A DNA stretch of 56,683 nt from Halothiobacillus sp. (GCA_018623495.1 JAAZVP010000013.1:1-56683), one strand, 5' to 3'; shown: positions 21,800 through 30,315, counted from the stretch's first letter. Numbers and translations are program-made. Notes: generated by a model not told the origin, from the letters alone.

Positions 21800-22404
21800 C
21801 GGCCGCCGTTCCTCTCGCGCGAGCCGGAGAGCCCGGCGGTGAGGATGGTGCGCATGGCGTCCTCCACCGACATGTCGATGGAGCGGATCTGCGAGCGCGG
21901 CAGGTAGAGGGTGAAGCCGCCGATCTGGTAGCTCATGGGCAGGTATACCGCGACCCGGTCCTCCTCGCCGTCGAACCGTGCGGGGATGCTCGCCGGGTTC
22001 TGGGTCATGAAGCCGAGCAGTTCGGCCTCGCCGTCACCCAGGCTCACCAGGACCACGCTCTCCAGGTCCTGGCGTTCCTCGGCCATGTTGAAGTAGTTGA
22101 GGAAGTCGCGGATCGCGCCGTAGACCGACTTCACCAGCGGGATGCGCTCGAGCAGGTGCTCGGTGATCTCGAGGAGCTTGCGCACCACCCAGGCGTTGAC
22201 CGACAGGCCGATCGCGATCAGCACCGCGACGCCCGCCAGCAGGCCCATGCCGGGCCAGTAGTACTCCGCCGGCAGGACCCATTTCAGGGCCTTGCCCATG
22301 ACCAGCTCGGTGGAAACCCCCACCCAGTAGATCAGCGAAACCGTCAGCCCCAGGGGCAGGACGGCGCTCAGTCCCTTGAGAATGATCTTCCAGAGTGTGC
22401 TCAT
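21796..22404 (-). CDS. DUF502 family membrane protein
   Basis: The 202-aa protein belongs to the DUF502 family: two N-terminal transmembrane segments (GLSAVLPLGLTVSLIYWVGV and GMGLLAGVAVLIAIGLSV), then HLLERIPLVKSVYGAIRDFLNYF, the most conserved part of the family. A soluble beta-rich end follows, with VAVYLPMSYQIGGFTLYLP. Its role is unknown. It is the first gene of a two-gene unit with dinG (4-bp GTGA overlap). ATG at 22404 was chosen because it directly precedes the first hydrophobic helix. Confidence 0.93.
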   Translation of the reverse strand: MSTLWKIILKGLSAVLPLGLTVSLIYWVGVSTELVMGKALKWVLPAEYYWPGMGLLAGVAVLIAIGLSVNAWVVRKLLEITEHLLERIPLVKSVYGAIRDFLNYFNMAEERQDLESVVLVSLGDGEAELLGFMTQNPASIPARFDGEEDRVAVYLPMSYQIGGFTLYLPRSQIRSIDMSVEDAMRTILTAGLSGSRERNGGR

Positions 22405-22454
22405 CGGCTGCCTGCTCGCGGGGATCGGGTGGCGCGGATGCGCCCATTGTAACG

Positions 22455-22643
22455 TCAAGGCCGGCGGGCGGGGGGAGTCGACGAAAAGGGCCGGCGCCGA
22501 TCGGTCGCCGGTCGGATCACCCGCGGGGTGCCCCGGGTGGCGGTGGCGAACCGGGCCACCAGGACCACCCGGAGGGCCGCGGGGCCACCGACGACGTCCA
22601 TGGCCAACGGCCGGGGAACGCGCTTTTTCAGTGCGTTGCGCAT
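22455..22643 (-). CDS. Possible small basic protein (hypothetical)
   Basis: The 341-bp gap between the DUF502 and PsiE-like genes (22405-22746) holds no recognised gene. The only candidate is this 62-codon frame with a GGAGG ribosome-binding site before ATG 22643. Its product begins MRNALKKRVPRPLAMDVV, has one moderately hydrophobic stretch (ALRVVLVARFATAT) and a basic tail. No family is recognised, and in DNA this GC-rich such frames arise by chance. Confidence 0.25.
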   Translation of the reverse strand: MRNALKKRVPRPLAMDVVGGPAALRVVLVARFATATRGTPRVIRPATDRRRPFSSTPPARRP

Positions 22644-22746
22644 CGGACCTCCACCGGTTCGGGAGCTTGAGTTCCCGTCCCCGGGATTGGGGAGGCCAGG
22701 GGTCCGGCTCGACCGTCGAGGCCGCGCGTCGTTCACGGGTTGCCGG

Positions 22747-23148
22747 CTACTTGTCATCCGGCGGATAGGGGAACCGCAGGTGGCCGTAGCGGACAACCAG
22801 CACGGTCGCCGCCAGCACCAGCATGGTCAGGCCCACGGCGAGCATCTTCCAGGTATCGAGGTCCTTGACCTCGATGATCAGGTAGCGGGCCAGGGCGATG
22901 ATGGCGATGTAGATGGGGAAGCGCACCGGCAGCTTGCCGGATTCCATGTACACGGCCACCATCGCCAGTACCTCGAGGTAGAGGAACAGCAGCAGCAGGT
23001 CGGAGAGATTGACCTCCCGCATGGCGGCCATTTCCAGCACGTCCGTGCCGGCGGCGAAGAGGGTGGCCACCAGGATCACCAGCAGGCCGAACAGCTCCAG
23101 GAACTTGACGATGGAACGGACGGGGCCCGTGCCCGGCAGTTGGTTCAT
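22747..23148 (-). CDS. PsiE-like phosphate-starvation-inducible membrane protein
   Basis: The 133-aa protein has four predicted transmembrane segments: FLELFGLLVILVATLFAAG, LLLLFLYLEVLAMVAVYM, FPIYIAIIALARYLIIEV and LAVGLTMLVLAATVLVV. The PsiE-type motif LPVRFPIYIAIIALARYLI is clear. Family function is unknown beyond induction by phosphate limitation in E. coli. Start 23148 is preferred over an ATG 6 bases upstream because GGAG lies 7 bases away. Confidence 0.88.
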   Translation of the reverse strand: MNQLPGTGPVRSIVKFLELFGLLVILVATLFAAGTDVLEMAAMREVNLSDLLLLFLYLEVLAMVAVYMESGKLPVRFPIYIAIIALARYLIIEVKDLDTWKMLAVGLTMLVLAATVLVVRYGHLRFPYPPDDK

Positions 23149-23224
23149 GCGCATTCTCCGGTTTGTTGTGATGGGCACCTTGTTAACGCCTCGATCCGCC
23201 GCGAAGCAACCGTCGCCGGCGCCC

Positions 23225-23665
23225 TCAGGTGCCGGGGATGCCGCCGGCGGCCTGCATCAGCCACAGCAGGATGGCATAGCGCAGGCCCTTGCCGATGGCG
23301 GTGAGCAGAAGAAAGAGGTCGAAGCGCACCCGCATCACGCCGGCGATGAAGGTCAGCGCATCCCCGCCCACCGGCGCCCAGGCGAACAGCAGCGACCACA
23401 CGCCGTAGCGCTGGTACCAGCGCTGCACGCGGCCCAGGCGGTCGCGCCGGAAGGGGAACCAGCGCCGGTCCTCGAACCGCAGGAGAAAACGCCCCAGCAG
23501 CCAGTTCACGGCCGATCCCAGGGTGTTGCCCGCCGTGGCCCAGGCCCACAGCGCCCAGGGCGCGTGGCCGGCGGCCAGCAGCCCGGCGAACAGGATCTCG
23601 GAGTAGGCGGGCAGGACCGTGGCCGCCAGGAAGGCCGTGAGAAACAGGCCGAGCTGGGCCTCCAT
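23225..23665 (-). CDS. YqaA/DedA-type inner-membrane protein
   Basis: The 146-aa membrane protein has the YqaA signature: EILFAGLLAAG, then WATAGNTLGSAVNWLLGR, a basic loop, YGVWSLLFAWAPVGGDALTFIAGVMR and a closing helix. The SNARE-associated/DedA superfamily has been tied to envelope lipid handling, but this small form is uncharacterised. The ATG at 23665 starts the first hydrophobic helix. Its open frame extends upstream without a plausible start. 233 bp of intergenic DNA separates it from the divergent DUF302 gene. Confidence 0.85.
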   Translation of the reverse strand: MEAQLGLFLTAFLAATVLPAYSEILFAGLLAAGHAPWALWAWATAGNTLGSAVNWLLGRFLLRFEDRRWFPFRRDRLGRVQRWYQRYGVWSLLFAWAPVGGDALTFIAGVMRVRFDLFLLLTAIGKGLRYAILLWLMQAAGGIPGT

Positions 23666-23898
23666 GATCAGGCCGGGGTCTCCATGTCGGTCGGCGAATC
23701 GATGTCGTGCAGGATGCCCGGATCGTCCACGGGAATCCAGTGTCCCCGCCCGGGTGTGGGTCCGCAGGTCGATTCCGGGTGGCCTGGCGACGCTCGCAAG
23801 GGCGGCGCCGGGGGGGGGCGCCGGAAAGGGGCGCAGGGATCTGCCAGACTCCCGGTGACAGGCGCGCAATTTCACCCCATCCGCCTGGAGGTTTCGCC

Positions 23899-24297
23899 AT
23901 GTCCGACCTGCGCTACGGCTTCGGCAAGACCTTCGCCGGGGATTTCGAGTCGATCGTCGAGCGGGTGACCGCCGCCCTGGAAGGGCAGGGATTCGGTGTG
24001 CTCACCCGTATCGACGTCGCCGACACCCTCCAACGCAAGCTCGACCGCCAGCTTCGCCCCTACCGGATTCGGGGTGCCTGCAACCCGCCGCTCGCCGCCC
24101 GCGCCATCGACGCCGAGCCCGCCATCGGCCTGCTGCTGCCGTGCAACGTGGTGGTGCGCGAGATCGGCGACGGCACGATCCGGGTGGAGGCCATGGACCC
24201 CGAGGCCGTACTCGAGATCGTCGCCAATCCGCGGGTCACCGAGCTGGCCCACGAGGTGCGCGAACGCCTGCAGCGGATGCTCGACGCGCTCGATTGA
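23899..24297 (+). CDS. DUF302 domain protein
   Basis: The 132-aa soluble protein matches DUF302: an N-terminal FAGDFESIVERVTAALEGQGFGVL helix-strand unit (cited as FESIVERVTAALEGQGFGVL), YRIRGACNPPLAARAI, and LLLPCNVVVREIGDGTIRVE. The RGACNPPLA and LLPCNV segments are the family hallmarks. Role is unknown; such proteins often sit by metal or redox genes, and a copper ATPase follows after 60 bp. A GGAGG ribosome-binding site precedes ATG 23899. Confidence 0.92.
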   Translation: MSDLRYGFGKTFAGDFESIVERVTAALEGQGFGVLTRIDVADTLQRKLDRQLRPYRIRGACNPPLAARAIDAEPAIGLLLPCNVVVREIGDGTIRVEAMDPEAVLEIVANPRVTELAHEVRERLQRMLDALD

Positions 24298-24357
24298 TGC
24301 CGCCCGGGGCCCGCCGGGCAGCGAACCAGGCACGATCTCCGGGGCGAGGAGGCAACG

Positions 24358-26385
24358 ATGTCCGGGCAAGATCCGCACTCGCACCACGGGCACGGTCATC
24401 CCGGGCACGGCGGTCACGATCACGGCGCCATGATCCGGGACTTCCGCCGGCGCTTCTGGGTCTCGCTGGCGCTGACGGTGCCCATCCTCGCACTCTCGCC
24501 CATGATCCGGGGCGCGCTCGGCCTGGGCAGCGTCCTGGCGTTTCCCGGCGACGGCTTGCTTCTCTTGGGGTTGGCCACGCTGGTCTTCGTCTACGGGGGG
24601 CGGCCGTTTCTCGGCGGATTGCAGGAGGAGGTGGCCGCCCGCCAGCCGGGGATGATGACGCTGATCGGCCTGGCCATCACGGTGGCCTGGGCCTATTCCT
24701 CGGCGGTGGTGCTCGGCCTGCCCGGCAAGGTCTTCTTCTGGGAACTGGCAACGCTCATCGACGTGATGCTGCTCGGCCACTGGATCGAGATGCGCTCGGT
24801 TGCCGGGGCTGCCGGTGCCCTGGAAACCCTGGTGAGCCTGATGCCGCGCCAGGCCCAGCGGCTGCGCAGCGACGGCGAGGTGGAGACCGTCGAGGTGAGC
24901 GCGCTGCAGGCCGGCGACCGGGTGCGCGTGCCACCGGGCGAGCGGATCCCGGTGGATGGCAGGGTGGTCGATGGGCGTTCGGCGGTCGACCAGTCACTGG
25001 TGACCGGCGAATCGGTGCCCGTGGGCGTGACCGAGGGCGACACGGTGATCGGTGGCGCGGTCAACGGCGAAGGGGCGCTCACCGTCGAGGTCTCGAAAGC
25101 CGGCGAACAGGGTTACCTCGCCCAGGTGGTCCGGCTGGTGGAGGAGGCGCGGGAGTCGCGCTCGCGCAGCCAGGATCTGGCCAACCGCGCTGCCGGCTGG
25201 CTGACCTGGACCGCCCTCTCCGCGGGAGCGCTCACCCTGCTGGCGTGGCTGGTCTTCACCTCCAGGGCCTTCGATTTCGCCCTGGAACGGATGGTCACCG
25301 TCATGGTGGTGACCTGTCCCCACGCCCTGGGGCTGGCGGTACCGCTGGTGGTGGCGGTGAGCACGAGCATCGCGGCCCGCAACGGCCTGCTGATCCGCGA
25401 CCGTGCCGCCTTCGAGCGGGCCCGCAACCTCGACACCGTGATCTTCGACAAGACCGGCACGCTCACCGAGGGCCGGTTCGGCGTGCAGTCGGTGATCGCC
25501 TTCGGCGGGTATGACGAAGAGCGGGTGCTCGGGCGCGCGGCGGCGCTCGAGGCCCACTCGGAGCACCCCATCGCCCGCGGCATCACCGAGGCGGCCAGGG
25601 ATCGCGGCCTGGAACCGGGCGCCGTGGAGGAGGCGGCCAACCTCGGCGGCGAGGGGATCGAGGGCCGGCTGGACGGTGTCCGGTTGCGCGTGGTCAGCCC
25701 GGCCCGGTTCGAGCGCGAGGTGGGCGAACTGCCGGGGGACGAGCGCCTGCAGGCGGCGCTCGACAGCGCCAGGACGACGGTGATCGTGGTCGAGGAGGGG
25801 CGAGCCATCGGCGCCGTGACCCTCGCCGACGTCGTCCGCGAGACCTCGCGCGAGGCCATCCGCGCCCTGCGTTCCCGCGGTGTCGAATGCCTGATGCTCA
25901 CGGGCGACCATCGCGCCGTTGCCCAGGCAGTGGCCGAAGAGCTCGGGCTGGACGACTTCTTCGCCGGGGTGCTGCCGCACGAGAAGGCCGACAAGGTCGC
26001 CGAGGCCCGCCGGGCAGGCAAGCGCGTGGCGATGGTCGGCGACGGCGTCAACGATGCCCCGGCCCTGGCGGCCGCCGATCTCGGTATCGCCATCGGGGCC
26101 GGGACCGACGTGGCCGTGGAGGCCGGCGACGTGGTGCTGGTGAGCAGCGACCCGCGCGACGTGCTGGCCATCCTCGACCTGTCGCGGGCCACCTGGCGCA
26201 AGATGCTCGAGAACCTCTTCTGGGCGAGCGGTTACAACCTGGTTGCCATCCCGCTGGGTGCGGGCGTCGCCTACGGGGCCGGCGTGCTGCTGTCGCCGGC
26301 GCTGGGCGCGGCGCTGATGTCGCTGTCCACGGTGATCGTGGCGATCAACGCGCGCCTGCTGCGCCTCGCGCCGGCGTCGTCCTAG
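24358..26385 (+). CDS. copB: CopB-type copper-transporting P1B ATPase
   Basis: The 675-aa inner-membrane pump has a His-rich N-terminus (about nine His in the first 23 residues) instead of a CxxC domain. TCPHALGLA gives a CPH metal-site motif, the mark of P1B-3/CopB pumps that act on copper or silver. The phosphorylation motif is FDKTGTLTEG. HP and nucleotide-binding elements are EAHSEHPIA, MVGDGVNDAPAL and MLTGDH; TGESVPV lies in the actuator domain. Length is normal. It probably shares a transcript with the DUF302 gene 60 bp upstream. No copper-responsive repressor gene lies alongside. Confidence 0.93.
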   Translation: MSGQDPHSHHGHGHPGHGGHDHGAMIRDFRRRFWVSLALTVPILALSPMIRGALGLGSVLAFPGDGLLLLGLATLVFVYGGRPFLGGLQEEVAARQPGMMTLIGLAITVAWAYSSAVVLGLPGKVFFWELATLIDVMLLGHWIEMRSVAGAAGALETLVSLMPRQAQRLRSDGEVETVEVSALQAGDRVRVPPGERIPVDGRVVDGRSAVDQSLVTGESVPVGVTEGDTVIGGAVNGEGALTVEVSKAGEQGYLAQVVRLVEEARESRSRSQDLANRAAGWLTWTALSAGALTLLAWLVFTSRAFDFALERMVTVMVVTCPHALGLAVPLVVAVSTSIAARNGLLIRDRAAFERARNLDTVIFDKTGTLTEGRFGVQSVIAFGGYDEERVLGRAAALEAHSEHPIARGITEAARDRGLEPGAVEEAANLGGEGIEGRLDGVRLRVVSPARFEREVGELPGDERLQAALDSARTTVIVVEEGRAIGAVTLADVVRETSREAIRALRSRGVECLMLTGDHRAVAQAVAEELGLDDFFAGVLPHEKADKVAEARRAGKRVAMVGDGVNDAPALAAADLGIAIGAGTDVAVEAGDVVLVSSDPRDVLAILDLSRATWRKMLENLFWASGYNLVAIPLGAGVAYGAGVLLSPALGAALMSLSTVIVAINARLLRLAPASS

Positions 26386-26415
26386 GGGGCGGTCCCGCCC
26401 GTCGGCAAGCGCCCC

Positions 26416-26820
26416 TCAGGGCATGTGCAGCCCGCCTCCGGGGCCGCCCTGGCCACCCATTCCCCCCATTCCGCCCATGCCGCCGTCGGGAGTGACGATC
26501 TGCGAGGAGGCCTCGCGCTGCATGCGCTTGAGCTCCTCCATCGCCTCCTCGACCGCCTTCTGCGCGGCATCGCCGAACTGGCCGGCGGCGTCCTCGAGCG
26601 AGGGCCCCTCGAGCTCGAACGACAGGGGCAGCGAGCCCGCCGGCGTCATCACCTGGGTTTCGCCGACATAGCGAACCGGGCGTTGGCTGTCCGGCTCGCC
26701 GGCGGCAGTGACCGGCTCCATGCGCCGGATGGTGCCGGTGCGCTGGTCGGTGAAGACCTCCTCGCGGTAGAGGCCGGAGGGGTCCATGCTGAAATCGGGC
26801 ATGCCTTGGGAGTCTGCCAT
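26416..26820 (-). CDS. Hypothetical protein with Gly/Met-rich C-terminus
   Basis: The 134-aa soluble protein is not recognised. It has an N-terminal beta-rich half (YREEVFTDQRTGTIRRM ... RPVRYVGETQVMTPAGSLPL) and an amphipathic helix (QFGDAAQKAVEEAMEELKRM). The flexible tail is made of repeated GGM units with Gln and Pro, ending LHMP. There is no signal peptide or membrane segment. It is convergent with copB (30-bp gap) and divergent from ydcH. The Met-rich tail could bind metal, but this is speculation. Confidence 0.75.
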   Translation of the reverse strand: MADSQGMPDFSMDPSGLYREEVFTDQRTGTIRRMEPVTAAGEPDSQRPVRYVGETQVMTPAGSLPLSFELEGPSLEDAAGQFGDAAQKAVEEAMEELKRMQREASSQIVTPDGGMGGMGGMGGQGGPGGGLHMP

Positions 26821-26969
26821 CGGAGAGTCACCGCTTGCTTGGGAAACGACACCCCAGAATAACAGGTCCCCGCCGCGTGGCGAGTACGGAGGAAACAGTT
26901 GGAGCACGCGCCTGCAGGTGCGAGAATCCCGGCAATCGCGAATTTCAACCGACCGAGAGGAGACCTCGC

Positions 26970-27206
26970 ATGCTGGGCGAACACCACGAGCTGCACCACG
27001 AGTTCCCGGAGCACTACGACCGCATCCACGACCTGAAGATGAACGATGCGCATTTCCGTCGACTCATGGAGGAGTACAACGAGCTGACCCGCGACATCGA
27101 AAACCTGGAGAAGCAGGGCGAGCCGGTCACCGACGAGCACATGGAAGAGCTCAAGAAGAAGCGCCTGAAACTCAAGGACGAACTCGCGCGCATGCTCAAC
27201 GCCTGA
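26970..27206 (+). CDS. YdcH family protein (DUF465)
   Basis: The 78-aa helical protein matches the YdcH/SlyX-like DUF465 family: EFPEHYDRIHDLKMNDAHF at the start, RLMEEYNELTRDIENLE in the middle, and a basic LKKKRLKLKDELARML end forming a coiled hairpin. Function is unknown. A strong ribosome-binding site (GAGAGGAGA) precedes ATG 26970, and a clear intrinsic terminator follows, so it is a single-gene unit. Confidence 0.93.
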   Translation: MLGEHHELHHEFPEHYDRIHDLKMNDAHFRRLMEEYNELTRDIENLEKQGEPVTDEHMEELKKKRLKLKDELARMLNA

Positions 27207-27228
27207 GCCCCGCCGGGTTCCGGTGCGA

Positions 27229-27251
27229 CCCGGCACCCGCCGGGTTTTTTT
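27229..27251 (+). terminator. Intrinsic terminator after ydcH
   Basis: A perfect 6-bp GC stem (CCCGGC at 27229-27234, GCCGGG at 27239-27244) with a 4-base loop is followed by seven T. It lies 22 bp after the ydcH stop. Confidence 0.92.
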
Positions 27252-27574
27252 GGTTCCGGGGGTTGACAGCCGCGGGCTTATTCACAATCCGGGACGGGGT
27301 GGCCCGGGTGTGGGGCGCAGGATGCCGGATAGCCGCAAAAGATCAAGCGCGGCTTCAGGAAACGGGCCCAACTGATTGTATTAAAAGGAAAAAACGGATT
27401 TGGTCAATATTTCACCAATTTGACCAAGGGAATGATCCTGCGCCGTCTGCCGCCCGATGAACCTAAATCCTCCACAGACTTATCCACAGATTCTGTGGAT
27501 AGCCGCGGAGACCCTCCGAGCGCGGGGATCCGGCGCGCGAGACGAGGCTTTCTGATGCACCAACGCGAGTGCCG
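27252..27574 (+). promoter_or_regulatory. AT-rich intergenic region with two inverted repeats, one DnaA-box-like
   Basis: This gene-free stretch lies between the ydcH terminator and the histidine kinase. It is notably AT-richer around 27370-27430 than anything else in the window. It holds an inverted repeat TTGGTCAA (27400-27407) / TTGACCAA (27420-27427). A perfect 21-bp palindrome (27481-27501) has 10-base arms TATCCACAGA / TCTGTGGATA around one T. The palindrome contains TTATCCACA (27480-27488), the consensus DnaA box, and CTATCCACA on the other strand (27502-27494), one mismatch from it. It may control the kinase gene or bind DnaA; no start signal for an unseen gene was found. Confidence 0.6.
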
Positions 27575-29476
27575 ATGAGCGGGCGTGCCGGTCGCGGTCG
27601 GGCCGGGGCCCGGGGGAGCGGGTGGGCGTCGTTGCTGGCGACGATACTCGGGGCCCTGCTGGCCCTCGGCCCGGCGAATGCGGGGGCGGTCTATCCCGTG
27701 CCGGCCGACCCGGGCCCGGCCGGTCTCGCCGGTCATGTCGAACGTTTGGTCGACCCGACCGGGGCGTTGCGACTGGCCGAGGTTCGCGAACGCCGCTTCC
27801 AGCCGATGGAGGCCTTCCACTCCGGCGGCTATGACCGGGACATTCACTGGTACCGGTTCGTCCTGCGGGAGACCGTCCCGGACCGCGAGCTCCTCCTGGC
27901 GTTCGAGCCCCTCTACCTGAACCGAATCGACGTCTACCTGTTGGGCCAAAACGCGCCGGCCTCCGGGGCTCGGCATTACCGGTTCGGTGACCATGCCGGG
28001 GCGGCGGAGCGATTCGGGCACCAGCGGGGGTACGTGCTTCCCCTCGATCTCGATCCCGGCGAGACCGTGGAGCTCTACGTCCGTGTGAGCTCCAACAGCG
28101 CGATGACCTTCAGGGTGCGGGCGTGGAATCAAGCGGACCACGAGCGTTCGACCTCCCTGCAGGAGGTGGCCTACGGGACCTACTTCGGGTTGTTGGCGGG
28201 GCTCGCGCTGGTTTTCTTGCCGCTGGCGGCCCTTTTGCGCCGGCCCGAGTACCTCGCCTTCGCGACCCTGACGCTGGCGCTGCTCACCACCTACCTGGGG
28301 GTTTTCGGCTATGTGCGCCTGCTCTGGCCGGGTGCCGAGGCATGGGTGCCCGACGTGTTCACCGGGGCCGGCACCCTGGGGATCACGCTGGGCGCTTCCC
28401 TGGTCTTCATCACGTTGCTGCGGCTCGCGCGGACCGCGCGCTGGCTCTATCGTGTCCTGCTGATCCAGGCCCTGGTCGCCGCCCTGGGGATTCCCTGGGT
28501 GACGACCCCGGTCTACGGGTATTTCGCGGTCGCCAGCCAGTTCCTGGGCGCGCTGACAGTACCGCTGGCCACGGCACTGGCGGCCCACCAGACCTTCATC
28601 ACCCGGGATTCGTCGCTCGCCTTCTATACCCTCGGTTTCCTGGTGAGCCTGCTGGGGGCCGGCGTCATGGTGCTCACCCTCCAGGGGGTGTTGCCGCTCA
28701 CCGGCTGGAGCCTGCATGCCTATTTCCTGGGCACCGTCCTGCAGATGGCCTTCCTGGCGATGGGCATGGGGATCGAGTGGCTGCGCAGTGTCCGGGCCCA
28801 GGCCACCTACCGGAGCTGGGCCGAGAGCGCGGAGGCGCGTGCCGCGGTGCTGCACAACACCACGCGCTTCCTCTCGCACGAGCTGATGAACCCACTGGCC
28901 GGTGCGCAACGGGCGCTGGAAATGATCCAGCGGCGCCCCGGTGGGATGGCCGAACGTCAGCTGGAGCGAGTGGCAAAGGCCCGCGGGCGCCTGGAAGAAA
29001 TCGAGGAGATCGCCCGGGTGTTTCTCGGCCGCCAATCGCGGGAAGGCGGTGTCTGCCCCCGCGACGTCGTCGAGGATGCCGTGTCGATGTCGAGTGCTCC
29101 CCGGGAGATCACGGTGGAACCGGAGGGGGCCGAAGGGGTGCGGATCCCCGGCTCGAGGACACTGATCACCCACGCCCTCCGCAACCTGATCGACAACGCC
29201 CTGACCCACGGGGGAGGGCACTGCCGTGTCGGGTTCAGCGTGGACCAGGGCTGGGCCCATTTCCTGGTCGAGGACGAGGGACCCGGCATGCCCGAGGCAT
29301 TGATCGAGCGGCTCAACGGGATGGGGGAGGTGAATCTCCCCGGTCGGCGAGGCGGTGTGTCCGGGCTGACGCTGGTGAAGTTCTTCGTGGAGCTGCACAA
29401 GGGGGTGCTCGACGTCGCCAACCGTCGTGATGGCGGGCTCTCCGTGGAGTTGATGTTGCCTGCGGGCCGGCGTTAG
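27575..29476 (+). CDS. 7TM-DISM sensor histidine kinase (orphan)
   Basis: The 633-aa protein has a signal-anchor, a periplasmic 7TMR-DISMED2-type beta domain (RDIHWYRFVL, ELLLAFEPLYLNRIDVYLLG), seven membrane helices from about residue 195 to 400, and a cytoplasmic kinase. The H-box is FLSHELMNPLAGAQ, the N-box NLIDNALTHG and the G1 box VEDEGPGMPEAL. The ATPase end (SGLTLVKFFVELHKG) is short but complete. No response regulator gene lies in the window, so its partner is elsewhere. ATG 27575 is favoured over a GTG 6 bases earlier. The inverted repeats just upstream may regulate it. Confidence 0.88.
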   Translation: MSGRAGRGRAGARGSGWASLLATILGALLALGPANAGAVYPVPADPGPAGLAGHVERLVDPTGALRLAEVRERRFQPMEAFHSGGYDRDIHWYRFVLRETVPDRELLLAFEPLYLNRIDVYLLGQNAPASGARHYRFGDHAGAAERFGHQRGYVLPLDLDPGETVELYVRVSSNSAMTFRVRAWNQADHERSTSLQEVAYGTYFGLLAGLALVFLPLAALLRRPEYLAFATLTLALLTTYLGVFGYVRLLWPGAEAWVPDVFTGAGTLGITLGASLVFITLLRLARTARWLYRVLLIQALVAALGIPWVTTPVYGYFAVASQFLGALTVPLATALAAHQTFITRDSSLAFYTLGFLVSLLGAGVMVLTLQGVLPLTGWSLHAYFLGTVLQMAFLAMGMGIEWLRSVRAQATYRSWAESAEARAAVLHNTTRFLSHELMNPLAGAQRALEMIQRRPGGMAERQLERVAKARGRLEEIEEIARVFLGRQSREGGVCPRDVVEDAVSMSSAPREITVEPEGAEGVRIPGSRTLITHALRNLIDNALTHGGGHCRVGFSVDQGWAHFLVEDEGPGMPEALIERLNGMGEVNLPGRRGGVSGLTLVKFFVELHKGVLDVANRRDGGLSVELMLPAGRR

Positions 29477-29529
29477 CGCGTGCCCCTTGCTAGGATGAGG
29501 GGCCTGGCAATGTCGAGGGAGGAATGTCG

Positions 29530-30315
29530 ATGGGGTTCAAGGCCGAGCAGGTGTTGGTGACGGGCAACAGCTCGGGGCTCGGGCGCGGGTTCACCGAGCG
29601 ATTTCTCGAGGACGGCGCGGAGGTCTTCGGCTGCAGCCGGCGCGGTTGCGCGATCGACCACCCCCGCCTGCACGACACCCGCTGCGACCTGGCCGATTTC
29701 GCGGCCATCGGGCCGGCCCTGGATGGGCTGCTGGCCGACGCCGAGGGCCTGGACCGGGTGATCCTCAACGCGGGGATCATCGGCGAGATCCGGGAGATGA
29801 CCGAGACTCCGCTGGAAGACATACGGCGCGTGATGGACATCAACGTCTGGGCCAACAAGGTGATCCTGGACTGGCTGCATGCCTGGGGCCGGCCGGTGAA
29901 GCAGGTGGTGCTGATCTCCTCGGGTGCCTCGGTGCTCGGCAACAAGGGCTGGGGCAGCTACGCGCTCTCCAAGTCGGCGGTGAACATGCTCGCGCGGCTC
30001 TATTCCCACGAGCTCACGGAGACCCACGTGAGCGCGGTGGCCCCGGGGCTGATCGACTCGGCGATGATGGACTACCTCTGTGTCGAGCCGGACCCGGAAC
30101 GGTTCCCGGCCATGCAGCGGATCCGCGAGGCCCGGGGCACGGCGACGATGCCGGGACCGCGCGAGGCGGCCGACCGGGTGCTCGAGGCACTCCCCGGCAT
30201 CCGCGAATTCCCTTCCGGCAGCTTCGTCGACATCCGCCAGATCCTGGCGCCCGAGGAGTACCGCTCGCTGATGGAGATGCTGCCGAAGGGCGTGGCGGGC
30301 CTGTCAGGGAACTGA
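29530..30315 (+). CDS. Short-chain dehydrogenase/reductase
   Basis: The 261-aa Rossmann enzyme has all classical SDR motifs: VTGNSSGLGRGF (cofactor loop), LNAGI (NAG), ISSGAS (catalytic Ser) and YALSK (YxxxK). The final part, with FVDIRQILAPEEYRSL, is not family-diagnostic. Substrate is unknown. ATG 29530 was chosen over the one at 29524 because GGGAGG lies 7 bases upstream, whereas it is too close to the first. It follows the kinase gene by 53 bp and precedes a flavoprotein gene on the same strand. Confidence 0.9.
   Translation: MGFKAEQVLVTGNSSGLGRGFTERFLEDGAEVFGCSRRGCAIDHPRLHDTRCDLADFAAIGPALDGLLADAEGLDRVILNAGIIGEIREMTETPLEDIRRVMDINVWANKVILDWLHAWGRPVKQVVLISSGASVLGNKGWGSYALSKSAVNMLARLYSHELTETHVSAVAPGLIDSAMMDYLCVEPDPERFPAMQRIREARGTATMPGPREAADRVLEALPGIREFPSGSFVDIRQILAPEEYRSLMEMLPKGVAGLSGN

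Noticed and set aside
27252-27574. A firm call of oriC for the AT-rich region with DnaA-like boxes
   Set aside because: Only two boxes are seen, with no dnaA, dnaN, gyrB or gidA nearby. The data support only a DnaA-box-like palindrome.
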